From TH-plancto1 sp043777375 (GTDB lineage Bacteria; Planctomycetota; Planctomycetia; Planctomycetales; Planctomycetaceae): DNA of 64,000 nucleotides. The stretch's first letter is position 1, and each line of letters starts with the position of its first letter. Positions 35,635-43,947 of the stretch are shown here, one piece after another. Below the pieces are notes generated by a model. The model ran no database searches, was not told the origin of the DNA, and saw only the letters and a list, made by a program, of their open reading frames with translations. The stretch covers positions 117,375 through 181,374 of the forward strand of contig JAYWHX010000009.1 of assembly GCA_043777375.1 (NCBI GenBank). The letters run 5' to 3'. The translations under genes were made by a program, and so were the position numbers.

Positions 35635-37386
35635 CTATTGATTCGCAGCTGTCAGCTGCAGGTGTTCGACAATCGGTCCCAGCGCCAGAGCCGGAACAAA
35701 TGTGAGGGCTCCCACGAGCACGACAATGCCCGCCAGCAATACGACAAACAGGGGCGTATGTGTCGGCAGCGTGCCCGCTGATGTCGGGGTCTGCTTCTTC
35801 TTCGCCAGTGAGCCTGCGATGGCGAGGATGGGAATGATCAGCCAAAAGCGAGACACAAACATCGCGATGCCCAGGAGCGTGTTGTAGAACAGGTTGTTGA
35901 CTCCGATCCCGGCAAAGGCACTGCCGTTGTTGTTGCCCGCAGACGACAACGCATACAAGATTTGGCTGAACCCATGCGGGCCAGGATTGCTGACCGTGGA
36001 GCGCCCGGCATCCAGTGACACGGCGAGGGCGGTCCCTCCCAGAACCATCATCGGCGGGATCAGGATCACCAGAGCTGCCATCTTCATTTCATAAGCCTCG
36101 ATCTTCTTCCCGAGATATTCGGGGGTTCGACCGACCATCAGTCCCGCGATAAACACCGCCACGATCGCGAAGATCAGCAGCCCATACAGACCGCTGCCGA
36201 CGCCGCCGAAGATCACTTCCCCGAGCTGCATCAACCACATCGGAGTCAGTCCCCCCAGTGGGGTGTACGAGTCATGCATGGAGTTCACACTCCCGTTCGA
36301 AGCCGCAGTCGTGGCTGCCGCCCACAGGACTGACGAGCCGACTCCGAAGCGGGTTTCTTTCCCCTCCATGTTGCCACCGCTCTGCTGAGTGGTGGCGATG
36401 GCATCCACACCCATGCTGGTCAGGCGCGGATTTCCTTGTGCTTCAGCCCACAACGAAAGACAGAGCATCGGCACGAACACGACCAGCATAACAGCGAGCA
36501 GCGCCCAGCCTTGCCGTGTGTCATGCACCATGTCTCCGAACGTGTAACATAGAGCTGCGGGGATCAGCACGATTGCCAGCACTTGGAGAAAGTTGCTGAG
36601 AGGTGTCGGGTTCTCCAGCGGGTGAGCGGAGTTCACACCGAAGAAGCCGCCGCCGTTGGTGCCCAGTTGCTTGATCGCAATCTGCGATGCGGCGGGCCCC
36701 TGAGGAATCATTTGGGTGGTTACTACATTGCCATCGGCATCGGTCATGGGATCAAGGACCGAAACCTCGACTGCAGAGCCGAAGCTCTGGACCACTCCTT
36801 GTGACACAAGAGCCATGGCAAGCAGAAAAGACATGGGAATCAGGATGTAGAGAGTCGATCGAGTCAGGTCGACCCAAAAGTTGCCGATCGTCTCTGTATT
36901 CTTTCGGGTCAGTCCGCGAATCAACGCGACCAGGACAGCCATACCCGTCGCTGCCGACAGAAAGTTCTGCACGGTCAGCCCAAGCATCTGACTCAGGTAG
37001 CTCAGCGTCGACTCGCCACTGTAGGCTTGCCAATTCGTGTTCGAGGCAAAACTGATCGCAGTATTGAACGCCAGATCCGGGGCCACATTTCCCAGCTGTT
37101 GCGGGTTGAGCGGCAGTACCGCCTGGAACCGCTGCAAGCCATAGACCGCCAGCACCCCCAGCAGATTGAAGAGGAGCATCGCTGTGGCATATTGCCGCCA
37201 CGACATCTCGTCCTCGGAGCGCACTCCACTCAGCCGGTAAAACAATCGTTCCATTGGCGAGAGGAGCCGGTCCAAACCACACGACTCACCGCGATAGACT
37301 CTGGCCATGTACCAGCCCAATGGCTTCGCTAAAACCAGGAGCACACCAAAAAACGCGATGATTTCCAGAACCGCATAGATATTCAC
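35635..37386 (-). CDS. kdpA: Potassium-transporting ATPase subunit KdpA
   Basis: The 583-residue channel-like subunit that binds and translocates potassium, with about ten helices. Selectivity-filter loops are visible: SFASNTNWQAYSGE near 114, QLGTNGGGFFGVNSAHPLEN near 234-253 and SAGNNNGSAFAG near 475. The GTG that overlaps the kdpF stop codon (GTGA) and gives MNIYAVLEIIAFFG was taken as start; a GTG nine bases earlier is also possible. Translational coupling with kdpF is likely. Complete at the C-terminus. Confidence 0.95.
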   Translation of the reverse strand: MNIYAVLEIIAFFGVLLVLAKPLGWYMARVYRGESCGLDRLLSPMERLFYRLSGVRSEDEMSWRQYATAMLLFNLLGVLAVYGLQRFQAVLPLNPQQLGNVAPDLAFNTAISFASNTNWQAYSGESTLSYLSQMLGLTVQNFLSAATGMAVLVALIRGLTRKNTETIGNFWVDLTRSTLYILIPMSFLLAMALVSQGVVQSFGSAVEVSVLDPMTDADGNVVTTQMIPQGPAASQIAIKQLGTNGGGFFGVNSAHPLENPTPLSNFLQVLAIVLIPAALCYTFGDMVHDTRQGWALLAVMLVVFVPMLCLSLWAEAQGNPRLTSMGVDAIATTQQSGGNMEGKETRFGVGSSVLWAAATTAASNGSVNSMHDSYTPLGGLTPMWLMQLGEVIFGGVGSGLYGLLIFAIVAVFIAGLMVGRTPEYLGKKIEAYEMKMAALVILIPPMMVLGGTALAVSLDAGRSTVSNPGPHGFSQILYALSSAGNNNGSAFAGIGVNNLFYNTLLGIAMFVSRFWLIIPILAIAGSLAKKKQTPTSAGTLPTHTPLFVVLLAGIVVLVGALTFVPALALGPIVEHLQLTAANQ

Positions 37387-37475
37387 GAGAACCACTCCGG
37401 ACAGAGCATGGCAAACAACAGATACAGCATCAGGCCACCTGCCGAGACGGCGGCCAACAGTTGAATGGGGTCCAT
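37383..37475 (-). CDS. kdpF: KdpF small membrane subunit
   Basis: A 30-residue peptide beginning MDPIQLLAAVSAGGLMLY and ending CPEWFS. Its single helix, length and place directly before kdpA, with a four-base overlap (GTGA), match KdpF, the lipid-like stabilising subunit of the KdpFABC complex. It is too short for routine gene finding and was read directly from the minus strand. Confidence 0.9.
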   Translation of the reverse strand: MDPIQLLAAVSAGGLMLYLLFAMLCPEWFS

Positions 37476-37476
37476 A

Positions 37477-37566
37477 TCACTTCTTCTCCAGCCGGACACA
37501 ACCGGCAATCAAAAGTCCGCTCAGCAGGGACAACCCCGCGAGCACTGACAAAAACACGATGTCCAT
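37477..37566 (-). CDS. 29-residue membrane peptide leading the kdp operon
   Basis: A 29-residue peptide starting MDIVFLSVLAGLSLLSGLL and ending VRLEKK: one transmembrane helix with a positively charged end. AAGGAGAAAGAG lies five to sixteen bases before its ATG, the best ribosome site in the operon, and its stop codon is one base from the kdpF start codon. Similar short open frames precede kdpF in several bacterial phyla, as I recall, but no function is established. It may be an extra small subunit or a leader peptide that couples translation into kdpFA. Confidence 0.7.
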   Translation of the reverse strand: MDIVFLSVLAGLSLLSGLLIAGCVRLEKK

Positions 37567-37908
37567 TACTCTTTCTCCTTGACGTGCAAGTTCTGCTGCT
37601 GAATTCGTCCTAATCGTAGAGGGAGCTGCGTAAAATGGGTGTAAGAAGATGACGTGACCACATAAGGACCGTATAAGGAATTCGGAAACGCTGACTGACT
37701 CTCGACTTTCCCTGTCAGTGAGTCGTCTTGGGAGGCATGCATTCAGCGATCTTTGCAAAGTCATGATCCCGCGAGATACAGTTTTTGCGCCATTTTTATG
37801 CGACACCTGCTCTAATTGAATCTGGTTCAGAGAAGCCAGAGGGCACATTCACGGATTCGGACCTATGCCTCTTCTCCCCCCGATTCGCTGACCAAGGAGA
37901 TCGACACC
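37567..37908. other. Divergent promoter region of the kdp operon and a zinc-ribbon gene
   Basis: It separates the kdp operon (-) from a zinc-ribbon membrane protein gene (+). It holds the 11-bp tandem repeat described separately. Around 37690-37735, GACTGAC and GTCAGTGAGTC form a weak inverted repeat. Nothing else is recognised. Confidence 0.5.
37658..37679 (-). promoter_or_regulatory. Candidate KdpE binding site: 11-bp tandem repeat
   Basis: Two abutting 11-base units, CCACATAAGGA and CCGTATAAGGA, differ at two positions. OmpR-family regulators bind head-to-tail to two half-sites about 10-11 bases apart. The repeat lies 92 bases upstream of the first kdp start codon, in the right place for an activator. 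Assignment to KdpE is inferred. Confidence 0.5.
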
Positions 37909-38235
37909 ATGTCACAAACAACCACCTGCCCCGGATGCCATCGCAAGAGTGGAGTCGACGAATCAATGATCGGGCGGTTCATTCGCTGTGAACAGTGCCG
38001 GTGCATGTACTATGTCGTAGTTCCGCCGTTGGGAGAGGAGCGAAGCGAGTGGACATCCGTCGCGGCGACCAGCTCGGTCTCGGGAACGAGCGACACCAGC
38101 CCTGCTCCTCGGCGAGCAGAAACAGAGGCTGAGATTCTCAATCGCCGAATTCGGAATTTGACCTCGCTCGTACTCCTCAGCCTGTTAATCAGTTTGATCG
38201 TTCTCGTATTGGCGGTAATTCAATTCCTCAAGTGA
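37909..38235 (+). CDS. Zinc-ribbon membrane protein, unknown
   Basis: A 108-residue protein with an N-terminal zinc ribbon (CPGCHRKSGVDESMIGRFIRCEQC, Cys pairs near residues 7/10 and 27/30), a Ser/Thr-rich linker and one C-terminal transmembrane helix (SLVLLSLLISLIVLVLAVIQFL). Ribbon-linker-helix proteins are common and uncharacterised in planctomycetes. The ATG was chosen since the ribbon starts six residues later. It is transcribed away from the kdp operon. Confidence 0.7.
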   Translation: MSQTTTCPGCHRKSGVDESMIGRFIRCEQCRCMYYVVVPPLGEERSEWTSVAATSSVSGTSDTSPAPRRAETEAEILNRRIRNLTSLVLLSLLISLIVLVLAVIQFLK

Positions 38236-38342
38236 TGGAATTGAAGGAGGGACGCTGCGCCAGCTCGGAAGTCACGTGAGTCACAAGAACAATGTCCCAG
38301 AGTGTCGCCCTTATCGGGGAAAAAGGCGACACACGTCTCGCC

Positions 38343-39374
38343 TCACGGTATCGAAAATTGCGTCAGCAGATCACTGACTACCGGTGGGTGCGGCGAGATC
38401 AGCAGCTCTCCGGCGGCGAGGCCGGTCAGGCCGCCGAGGAGTTTGGCCTGTGCCTCGACCATGCGGAACACCCGCTCCTTCCCCGGCGGGAATTGGGTTT
38501 GATAGGCCCGGATCGAGGCGAGTTTGGTCTCCAGCGTCTCGCCGATGTCGATCACGAAACTCCCTGGGGTTTCATGCGTGGCTGACGCCCAACCCAGGGG
38601 ATACCAGATCAGCTTTTGGATCGTATGCACCGGCAGGCCGTCGAACTCCGTATCCCACTTCGACAGCCGCGAGTAGAACACAGCTGCGTCGGTAATCTGC
38701 ATGGCTTGCCAATGATCGGGTGAGGCCATGGGGGTTTTGCCGTAGATGCCGAGGACGACCTTCGGGCGGTACTTGCGGAAGACTTTGGCCAGCGCGACGC
38801 GGGCTTCGTAGCTATCAAAGAGTCGCCGGTTGGGGAGATCGAGCGTCAGTCGCATCTGCACGCCCAGGATCTGGGCGGCGGCTTGTGCCTCCGCGAGGCG
38901 CACCTCGGGGCCGGGGCTGCCGGGGGTCGGCTCGCCATCGGTCAGGTCGACGATCCCGACACGGTGGCCCTGCTTCACGAGCTTGGCCAGCGTGCCACCG
39001 ATGGCGATCTCGACATCATCGGGATGGGCTCCGACGGCGATCAGATCGAGCGGTTGGATTGTCGCAGCTTCCGGATCAAACTTCGGTTGGAGCGAGTATT
39101 CAAGGGGACGATATGTCCCGTCGCCCCAAACCACAAAATGTTCCTCCGAGTGTTCGTACGCTGTCTTTCGAAAACGGGAGTTCTGTGGAGGATTGAGGTA
39201 GACATGATGCCGCCCTCGCCAACCGATGTTGCAGTGCGCATTGCCCTGCTCGTCGGTGACAAAAACATTGTTCCCGCCATCCCCACCGTCTGCCCCGATC
39301 AGGCACAACCCAACTTCCACGCCAGCGACTGGTTCACGGGTATCAGCGGCAACAATGCGAATCGAGATCGACAT
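38343..39374 (-). CDS. PIG-L deacetylase with an extra N-terminal beta domain
   Basis: A 343-residue two-part protein. Residues about 1-100 resemble a carboxypeptidase-regulatory or transthyretin-like beta-sandwich (ISIRIVAADTREPVAGVEVG, VTDEQGNAHCNI, HHVYLNPP). Residues about 115-343 are a PIG-L deacetylase: VGAHPDDVEIAIGGTLAKL, DLTDGEPTPGSPGPEVRLAE, LDLPNRRL and SPDHWQAMQITD, close to the BshB1-like protein at 18.1-18.8 kb. The zinc ligands of the HPDD motif are intact; SPDHW replaces the usual HPDH. An upstream in-frame start would add 16 residues. Substrate unknown. Confidence 0.8.
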   Translation of the reverse strand: MSISIRIVAADTREPVAGVEVGLCLIGADGGDGGNNVFVTDEQGNAHCNIGWRGRHHVYLNPPQNSRFRKTAYEHSEEHFVVWGDGTYRPLEYSLQPKFDPEAATIQPLDLIAVGAHPDDVEIAIGGTLAKLVKQGHRVGIVDLTDGEPTPGSPGPEVRLAEAQAAAQILGVQMRLTLDLPNRRLFDSYEARVALAKVFRKYRPKVVLGIYGKTPMASPDHWQAMQITDAAVFYSRLSKWDTEFDGLPVHTIQKLIWYPLGWASATHETPGSFVIDIGETLETKLASIRAYQTQFPPGKERVFRMVEAQAKLLGGLTGLAAGELLISPHPPVVSDLLTQFSIP

Positions 39375-39443
39375 GAGAACTGTTCCGGGTCCGTAGAGAG
39401 TCGGTGTTGCGGCTGACGACACCGAGAAGGCGATGCAAGTGAC

Positions 39444-40352
39444 CTATTCATTCGTGGCGGGGTTCAAAAACTGCTTGATCGTCTTTACCAGTCGATTGGG
39501 GTGCGTCAAGTACGGATAGTGCCCGGCGAGTGGGAACGGCTCTGACCGGCAATTCGGCAAGCAGGTCCCGAAATCTTCGCTCAACTTCGCCAGCGCGAGT
39601 CCTTCTCCTTCCGTGCGAATGACCAGCACCGGTGCTTTGATCTCCGGCACAACTTCGCTCCAGTCAGCTGTGCTGGCAGCGATCAAGCGGTGCGAGACCT
39701 GCCCCACCGGGGACGCTCCCAACTCATCGAGCAGGAACTGATACCGGGTCGGGTCGAATGGCGGGAAGTATCCTTGATGGTTCTGCTGCTGAACTCGCAG
39801 CCAACCCGGCAGTGTCGACATCGGGCGGGAGAGTCGCTGTCCGATGCGGTAGAAGAACCGCTCACGTGTTCGCGTCGGTTGGCGGAGTACCGGGCCTTGC
39901 AGGATGACGTGTCCGACTCGATCAGGGTGATTCTTCAAGAGTGACAAAGCGACATGACATCCAAAGTCTGCGGCATACAAATCCAACCGATTGTGGCCCA
40001 GTGAATTGGCCAGTCGGCAGATCGCCTCTGCGGTCTGGTCGAGGAGTAAGCGTGGCTGCGATTTCCAAATCGGCGACGCAAGCATGACGCAGGTGTACTC
40101 TTCCTTGAGCAAGTATGCCGTCAATGCAAAGAGCCGAGTCGACCCGGTCGCGCCGCCGATGAAATAGAGCGGCGGACCCGACCCGTACACGGTGGCCAAC
40201 ATTTCCCCATGCTCCAGCTGGACCGAAATTCGCTGGCACTCCGACTCCACAGCTGTGACCACATCGACCCAGTTCAGCGGCGTCGGGCATGGTTCGCGCG
40301 GCGGCGCGGCGGGTGGGGCGGATGTGGCTGGGTCGGGACTGATGGTGGACAC
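39444..40352 (-). CDS. Alpha/beta-hydrolase-fold protein with Asp at the nucleophile position
   Basis: A 302-residue protein from a GTG (STISPDPATSAPPA follows). The fold is recognised from YFIGGATGSTRLF near 78, RLDLYAADFGCHVALSLL near 138-155, HPDRVGHVILQGPVL, PVLVIRTEGEG and LAGHYPYLTHP near the end. The usual nucleophile elbow GHSMGG reads AADFGC, so Asp replaces Ser, as in haloalkane dehalogenases and epoxide hydrolases; the C-terminal His is kept. The true start is uncertain because the frame stays open for 121 more codons of Arg-rich, non-family sequence. It precedes the PIG-L gene by 69 bases. Confidence 0.7.
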   Translation of the reverse strand: MSTISPDPATSAPPAAPPREPCPTPLNWVDVVTAVESECQRISVQLEHGEMLATVYGSGPPLYFIGGATGSTRLFALTAYLLKEEYTCVMLASPIWKSQPRLLLDQTAEAICRLANSLGHNRLDLYAADFGCHVALSLLKNHPDRVGHVILQGPVLRQPTRTRERFFYRIGQRLSRPMSTLPGWLRVQQQNHQGYFPPFDPTRYQFLLDELGASPVGQVSHRLIAASTADWSEVVPEIKAPVLVIRTEGEGLALAKLSEDFGTCLPNCRSEPFPLAGHYPYLTHPNRLVKTIKQFLNPATNE

Positions 40353-40736
40353 TCGGTGACCTCGTGCGAGAGACCGCTGGCGGAACAGACTCCGAAACAG
40401 TCGTCTCAATGAGTCTGAATGGTCGTGGGGACGATCGCAACTCACAGGGGTCCGGCGACTTTGAACACGCGGTGTGTCTCCAGATTGAATGGCACCTGAA
40501 TGCTCTCCCAACGGCTCTCGGATTCTCATCACCAGTCTCCGCGTGTCGGCCACAACACCAGCCGCTAGCCCGCTGCGCCAGCTGACCGGGTCTCTCCTCA
40601 ATTTCATCAGCGCGATCCGTACCTTAAAACAGGCCAGACTCGAATCGCGCGAATGGAAACTCCGCATTCTGGACAATGACCTACCCTGCGGGCTAAGTTG
40701 CCGATATTGGAACACATCAACTCCTGGAGATTCGTT
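40353..40736. other. Divergent intergenic region
   Basis: It lies between the alpha/beta-hydrolase gene (-) and the Gfo/Idh gene (+). The hydrolase frame remains open through most of it but codes for Arg/Ser-rich sequence with no family pattern. I see no repeat or RNA gene. Confidence 0.45.
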
Positions 40737-42089
40737 ATGAGTCAGGCACCAAACTCAACCAGTCGGCGGCAATTCCTCAATGCCACGATCGCAGTGGGAG
40801 CAACCGCCTTCGCAGCTCCGGCGATTTTGCGGGCAGCAGGGTTGAATGAGAAGCTGCATATTGGAGTGGTCGGTTGCGGGGGTCGTGGCGGGGCGAACTT
40901 TGAGCAGATGCTCGGCGAGACGGTGGTCGCCCTGTGCGATGTGAACAAGAACGCGGTCGATTACGCGAGCGGAAAGGTCAAAGGGGCCAAGACCTTTTCT
41001 GACTATCGCAAGATGTACGAGGACTTGAAGGAGGGGGAGTACGACGCCGTTGTGGTGAGTACACCAGAACACACACATGCGTTTGCCATGCTGCCTGCTC
41101 TGAAGGCCAAGAAGCATGTCTACTGCGAGAAGCCACTGACGCACAATGTGAAAGAAGCTCGCATCATCACCGAAGCCGCGAAGGCCGCCGGGGTCGCGAC
41201 GCAAATGGGGACACAGATTCATGCCGAGAACAATTACCGGCGAGTGGTCGAGCTGGTGCAGGGAGGTGCGATCGGCGCGGTGAGTGAGGTGCATGTGTGG
41301 GCCGGGCGGGCGTGGGGATTGCAGTCACCCGAAGAGGCCAAGGCCAACGGCGACATCGTGTCGGTACAGAACCGCCCCGAAGGTTCGTCACCGATCCCGC
41401 CGAACCTCGATTGGGATCTGTGGCTGGGCCCAGCTCCCGAGCGTCCATTTCACGAGGTCTACTTCCCCGGGCCCAAGTGGTATCGCTGGTGGGATTTTGC
41501 CAATGGCACGATGTCCGACCTCGGCAGCCATTGGATCGACCTGCCGTTCTGGGCGATGAATCTCGATGCACCGAAGACAATCGAGCCCTTTGGCGGACCG
41601 GCCCACCCGGAGTTGGCTCCAGCCAGTATGCATGTGAAGTATGAGTACGCAGCCCGTGGCGAACGCGGCCCGTTGTCGCTGACGTGGTATCAGGGAACTC
41701 ACAAGCCGGACGCCTGGCAAAAGGGCACCATCCCCCGCTGGGATAGTGGTGTCCTCTTCGTCGGGGCCAACGGACAGCTGCTGGCCGATTACTCGAGGCA
41801 CGAGCTGTTGTTCGGGCCGAATGTGAACGACTTCAAGCGCCCCCCGCAGACGATCCCGCCATCGATCGGTCATCATGCGGAGTGGATTCACGCCTGCAAG
41901 ACCGGAGCCCCAACGACGTGCAACTTCGCCTACAGCGGGCCACTCACCGAGGCGAACCACCTTGGGAACGTCGCTTACCGTGCCGGGAAGAAGCTGGAGT
42001 GGGACGCCGTGAACATGAAGTTCCCGAACGCCCCCGAAGCCGAGAAGTTCCTGGGCCGCGAGTCCCGCAAGGGCTGGGTGCTGGGTTAG
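40737..42089 (+). CDS. Tat-exported Gfo/Idh/MocA family oxidoreductase
   Basis: A 450-residue NAD(P)-dependent oxidoreductase. The N-terminus has a twin-arginine signal (SRRQFLNATIAVGATAFAAP). The Rossmann motif is IGVVGCGGRGGANF near 40, and the family motif YCEKPLTHNVKEAR near 131 contains the EKP lysine. ThisC-terminal domain has DLGSHWIDLPFWAMNL near 260 and a long GH109-like stretch. Such exported dehydrogenases are hugely expanded in planctomycetes and are thought to act on sugars or sugar acids in the periplasm; the substrate is unknown. A strong terminator follows the stop codon by 30 bases. Confidence 0.92.
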   Translation: MSQAPNSTSRRQFLNATIAVGATAFAAPAILRAAGLNEKLHIGVVGCGGRGGANFEQMLGETVVALCDVNKNAVDYASGKVKGAKTFSDYRKMYEDLKEGEYDAVVVSTPEHTHAFAMLPALKAKKHVYCEKPLTHNVKEARIITEAAKAAGVATQMGTQIHAENNYRRVVELVQGGAIGAVSEVHVWAGRAWGLQSPEEAKANGDIVSVQNRPEGSSPIPPNLDWDLWLGPAPERPFHEVYFPGPKWYRWWDFANGTMSDLGSHWIDLPFWAMNLDAPKTIEPFGGPAHPELAPASMHVKYEYAARGERGPLSLTWYQGTHKPDAWQKGTIPRWDSGVLFVGANGQLLADYSRHELLFGPNVNDFKRPPQTIPPSIGHHAEWIHACKTGAPTTCNFAYSGPLTEANHLGNVAYRAGKKLEWDAVNMKFPNAPEAEKFLGRESRKGWVLG

Positions 42090-42119
42090 TTTGCGATTGA
42101 GAAGAACGACAATAACCAG

Positions 42120-42157
42120 CCCACCGAAGCTTCAGTGACTTCGGTGGGTCTTTTTTT
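42120..42157 (+). terminator. Rho-independent terminator after the Gfo/Idh gene
   Basis: A perfect ten-base-pair stem (CCCACCGAAG at 42120-42129 with its complement at 42139-42148), a nine-base loop and then TCTTTTTTTA. This is the clearest intrinsic terminator in the window. Confidence 0.93.
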
Positions 42158-42367
42158 ATTGATGGCAAACTGATCGGGCCATACCGGTCGTGCCTGTCAG
42201 CGAAACCTCTCGCATCTTTTCGTATCTGTCGGCTGTCGACGTGCGGACTCACACCGTCCGCGGTTTTCCCGTTGAAACCCATCAAGCCCACACCCGGCGA
42301 GTGATAGGGTTCCTGTGTCTTCAGCGATGGTCGATCGGACCTCTGCGGAAGATCGCAGGAGATCGCG

Positions 42368-43228
42368 ATGTTTGGAATTCGGACGTTTCTGTGTGGGCTG
42401 TTAGTGGGCACGTGTGGGGGCCTGTTTGTGGCCAACTATCACGTGGTGAATACCCCGCAAGGAGTGGTCGTTGTCCCTCGCAATCAGCGACCTCCACTGC
42501 GCAGCTCCTATGTCGACATTCGCAGCTGGAGCGAAGCGATGTGGACAAATCATCCCGAGGTGACGCAGGCTTTGATTGCAGATGGCCGGTCCGCGTTGAT
42601 TCGGGAGAATCTGACGGACAATCTTCTGGATGAGATCGTACCCGAGCAGACGCAGAATGATCGCCCGCGTCGCTCGCGGAGTGTGGCTCGGCAGACAGAC
42701 GCCGAGGTTCCGATTCGATTCGAATCGGAACCAGATGGGCTGCCAGGTGTCGCGACAAAGGCTGCACCAGCGAAGACAAGACGATTGCTCGATCCGAAGT
42801 CACCGGTGCGGAAGCGATTCGAGACAGCGATCGATGACGCCATCGCCCCGATGGTGGAGGACGATCCCGCTGAACTCGCGAGTGAGCAGGCGGACGAAGC
42901 ACTGCCCACGGATGACGCGCAAGCTGCGATGGTTCGCAAACTCGAATCGCGTCTAAGTGGTTTGCTGGACGGAGAATCTGAAGCAATTCCCGCAGCCTCG
43001 CCAGCTCGAACGGAAGTGCTTCCCACCTCGGGCAATGCCAGCGAAATGGCCCGCGATCTGTTACAGCAGGTGATCCCCTCTAGCGGCAACTTGCCACGCA
43101 GTGCAGCTCCACTCCGAGACTTTGGCCGCGAGTTGCTCAGTGCTCCTGCTCCTGGTCAAGGGGCAGCTGCTCAGTCCCCCTCTCGCGCCCCAGCTCAAAG
43201 TCGGGTCCTTTTGAGTGAACCGTTTTAG
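42368..43228 (+). CDS. Hypothetical protein with N-terminal membrane anchor
   Basis: A 286-residue protein with one N-terminal helix (FLCGLLVGTCGGLFVANYHVV), a short conserved-looking block (YVDIRSWSEAMWTNHPEVTQALI near 50-70) and a long Arg/Ala/Pro-rich, probably disordered C-terminal half. No catalytic motif is seen. I do not recognise the family; the anchor plus N-terminal block followed by disorder is typical of lineage-specific planctomycete envelope proteins. The ATG has GGAGATC eight bases upstream. Confidence that it is a real gene is good; function unknown. Confidence 0.65.
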   Translation: MFGIRTFLCGLLVGTCGGLFVANYHVVNTPQGVVVVPRNQRPPLRSSYVDIRSWSEAMWTNHPEVTQALIADGRSALIRENLTDNLLDEIVPEQTQNDRPRRSRSVARQTDAEVPIRFESEPDGLPGVATKAAPAKTRRLLDPKSPVRKRFETAIDDAIAPMVEDDPAELASEQADEALPTDDAQAAMVRKLESRLSGLLDGESEAIPAASPARTEVLPTSGNASEMARDLLQQVIPSSGNLPRSAAPLRDFGRELLSAPAPGQGAAAQSPSRAPAQSRVLLSEPF

Positions 43229-43582
43229 AGTGGTGTCTGAACTGGTTTGCAGACCGGGATTCTGGAACACTGATCTCCACTGGTCCTCGCGAATCTTTGC
43301 GAGGGGAGAGACTTGAATGTGGCATTCCCCCACAGCTGATCTCCCTCATCCAGGTGTTCTGGATCAGCGAAGATGAGTGTTCTTGTTTCCTCTTGTCTTC
43401 ACTGAGCTGATGTACAACATTTGAGAATCTGCACCACAGGCTGAGATCACTGAGATTCTCAATGGTTACAGCCCGCCCCGCGATTTTTTCGGGTATGGTT
43501 TCTTCTGACTGATGCCCGCTGGCATTACAGTGAGTTGGATCGACTCTCCCACAGCTGTTCTCAATCCTTACTCCAGGAAGCC
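43229..43582. other. Intergenic region with two small palindromes
   Basis: A six-bp stem (CCTCGC at 43285-43290, GCGAGG at 43299-43304) lies 57 bases after the upstream gene and may end its transcript. A nine-base perfect inverted repeat (TGAGAATCT at 43422-43430, complement at 43453-43461) could be an operator for the next gene. No gene is seen. Confidence 0.5.
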
Positions 43583-43774
43583 ATGTCGCCCTCCACGACG
43601 CCCGATTTCAGCGATTTGCCTTCCTCACCTTCGCCGCCGAGCCCGATCGAGAGCGAATCGTGCGGACGAGCTTGTCCGGCTTGTGGAGGCAGTCTGATGG
43701 AGATTCGTCACAAGCTGCATTGCACTCGTTGCCACGCGATCGTCGAGACGTGCTGCGAAGGGGGACGAGGTTAG
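43583..43774 (+). CDS. Small zinc-ribbon protein
   Basis: A 63-residue protein with a Ser/Pro-rich N-terminus and a C-terminal zinc ribbon: ACPACGGSLMEIRHKLHC then TRCHAIVETCCEGG. The two CxxC pairs fit a rubredoxin-like knuckle with the sense of a nucleic-acid or protein-binding ribbon. ATG with CAGGAAG just upstream. Small single-ribbon proteins of this sort are common in planctomycetes and have no known role. Confidence 0.65.
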   Translation: MSPSTTPDFSDLPSSPSPPSPIESESCGRACPACGGSLMEIRHKLHCTRCHAIVETCCEGGRG

Positions 43775-43947
43775 TTGGGCTCGCCGACATTTGGGATGTC
43801 CCCCACCTTGGCGAGACTTCTGGAGTGGTGATGTACTTTGGTTCGTTGACGGGACTATAATCAGGTATTGATGCCTCGCGCGGGTCGTTTGGTCCCTCCT
43901 GACCCGCCTCACATCCGGTTCCTGATCGCTCCTCCCGGAAACCCACC

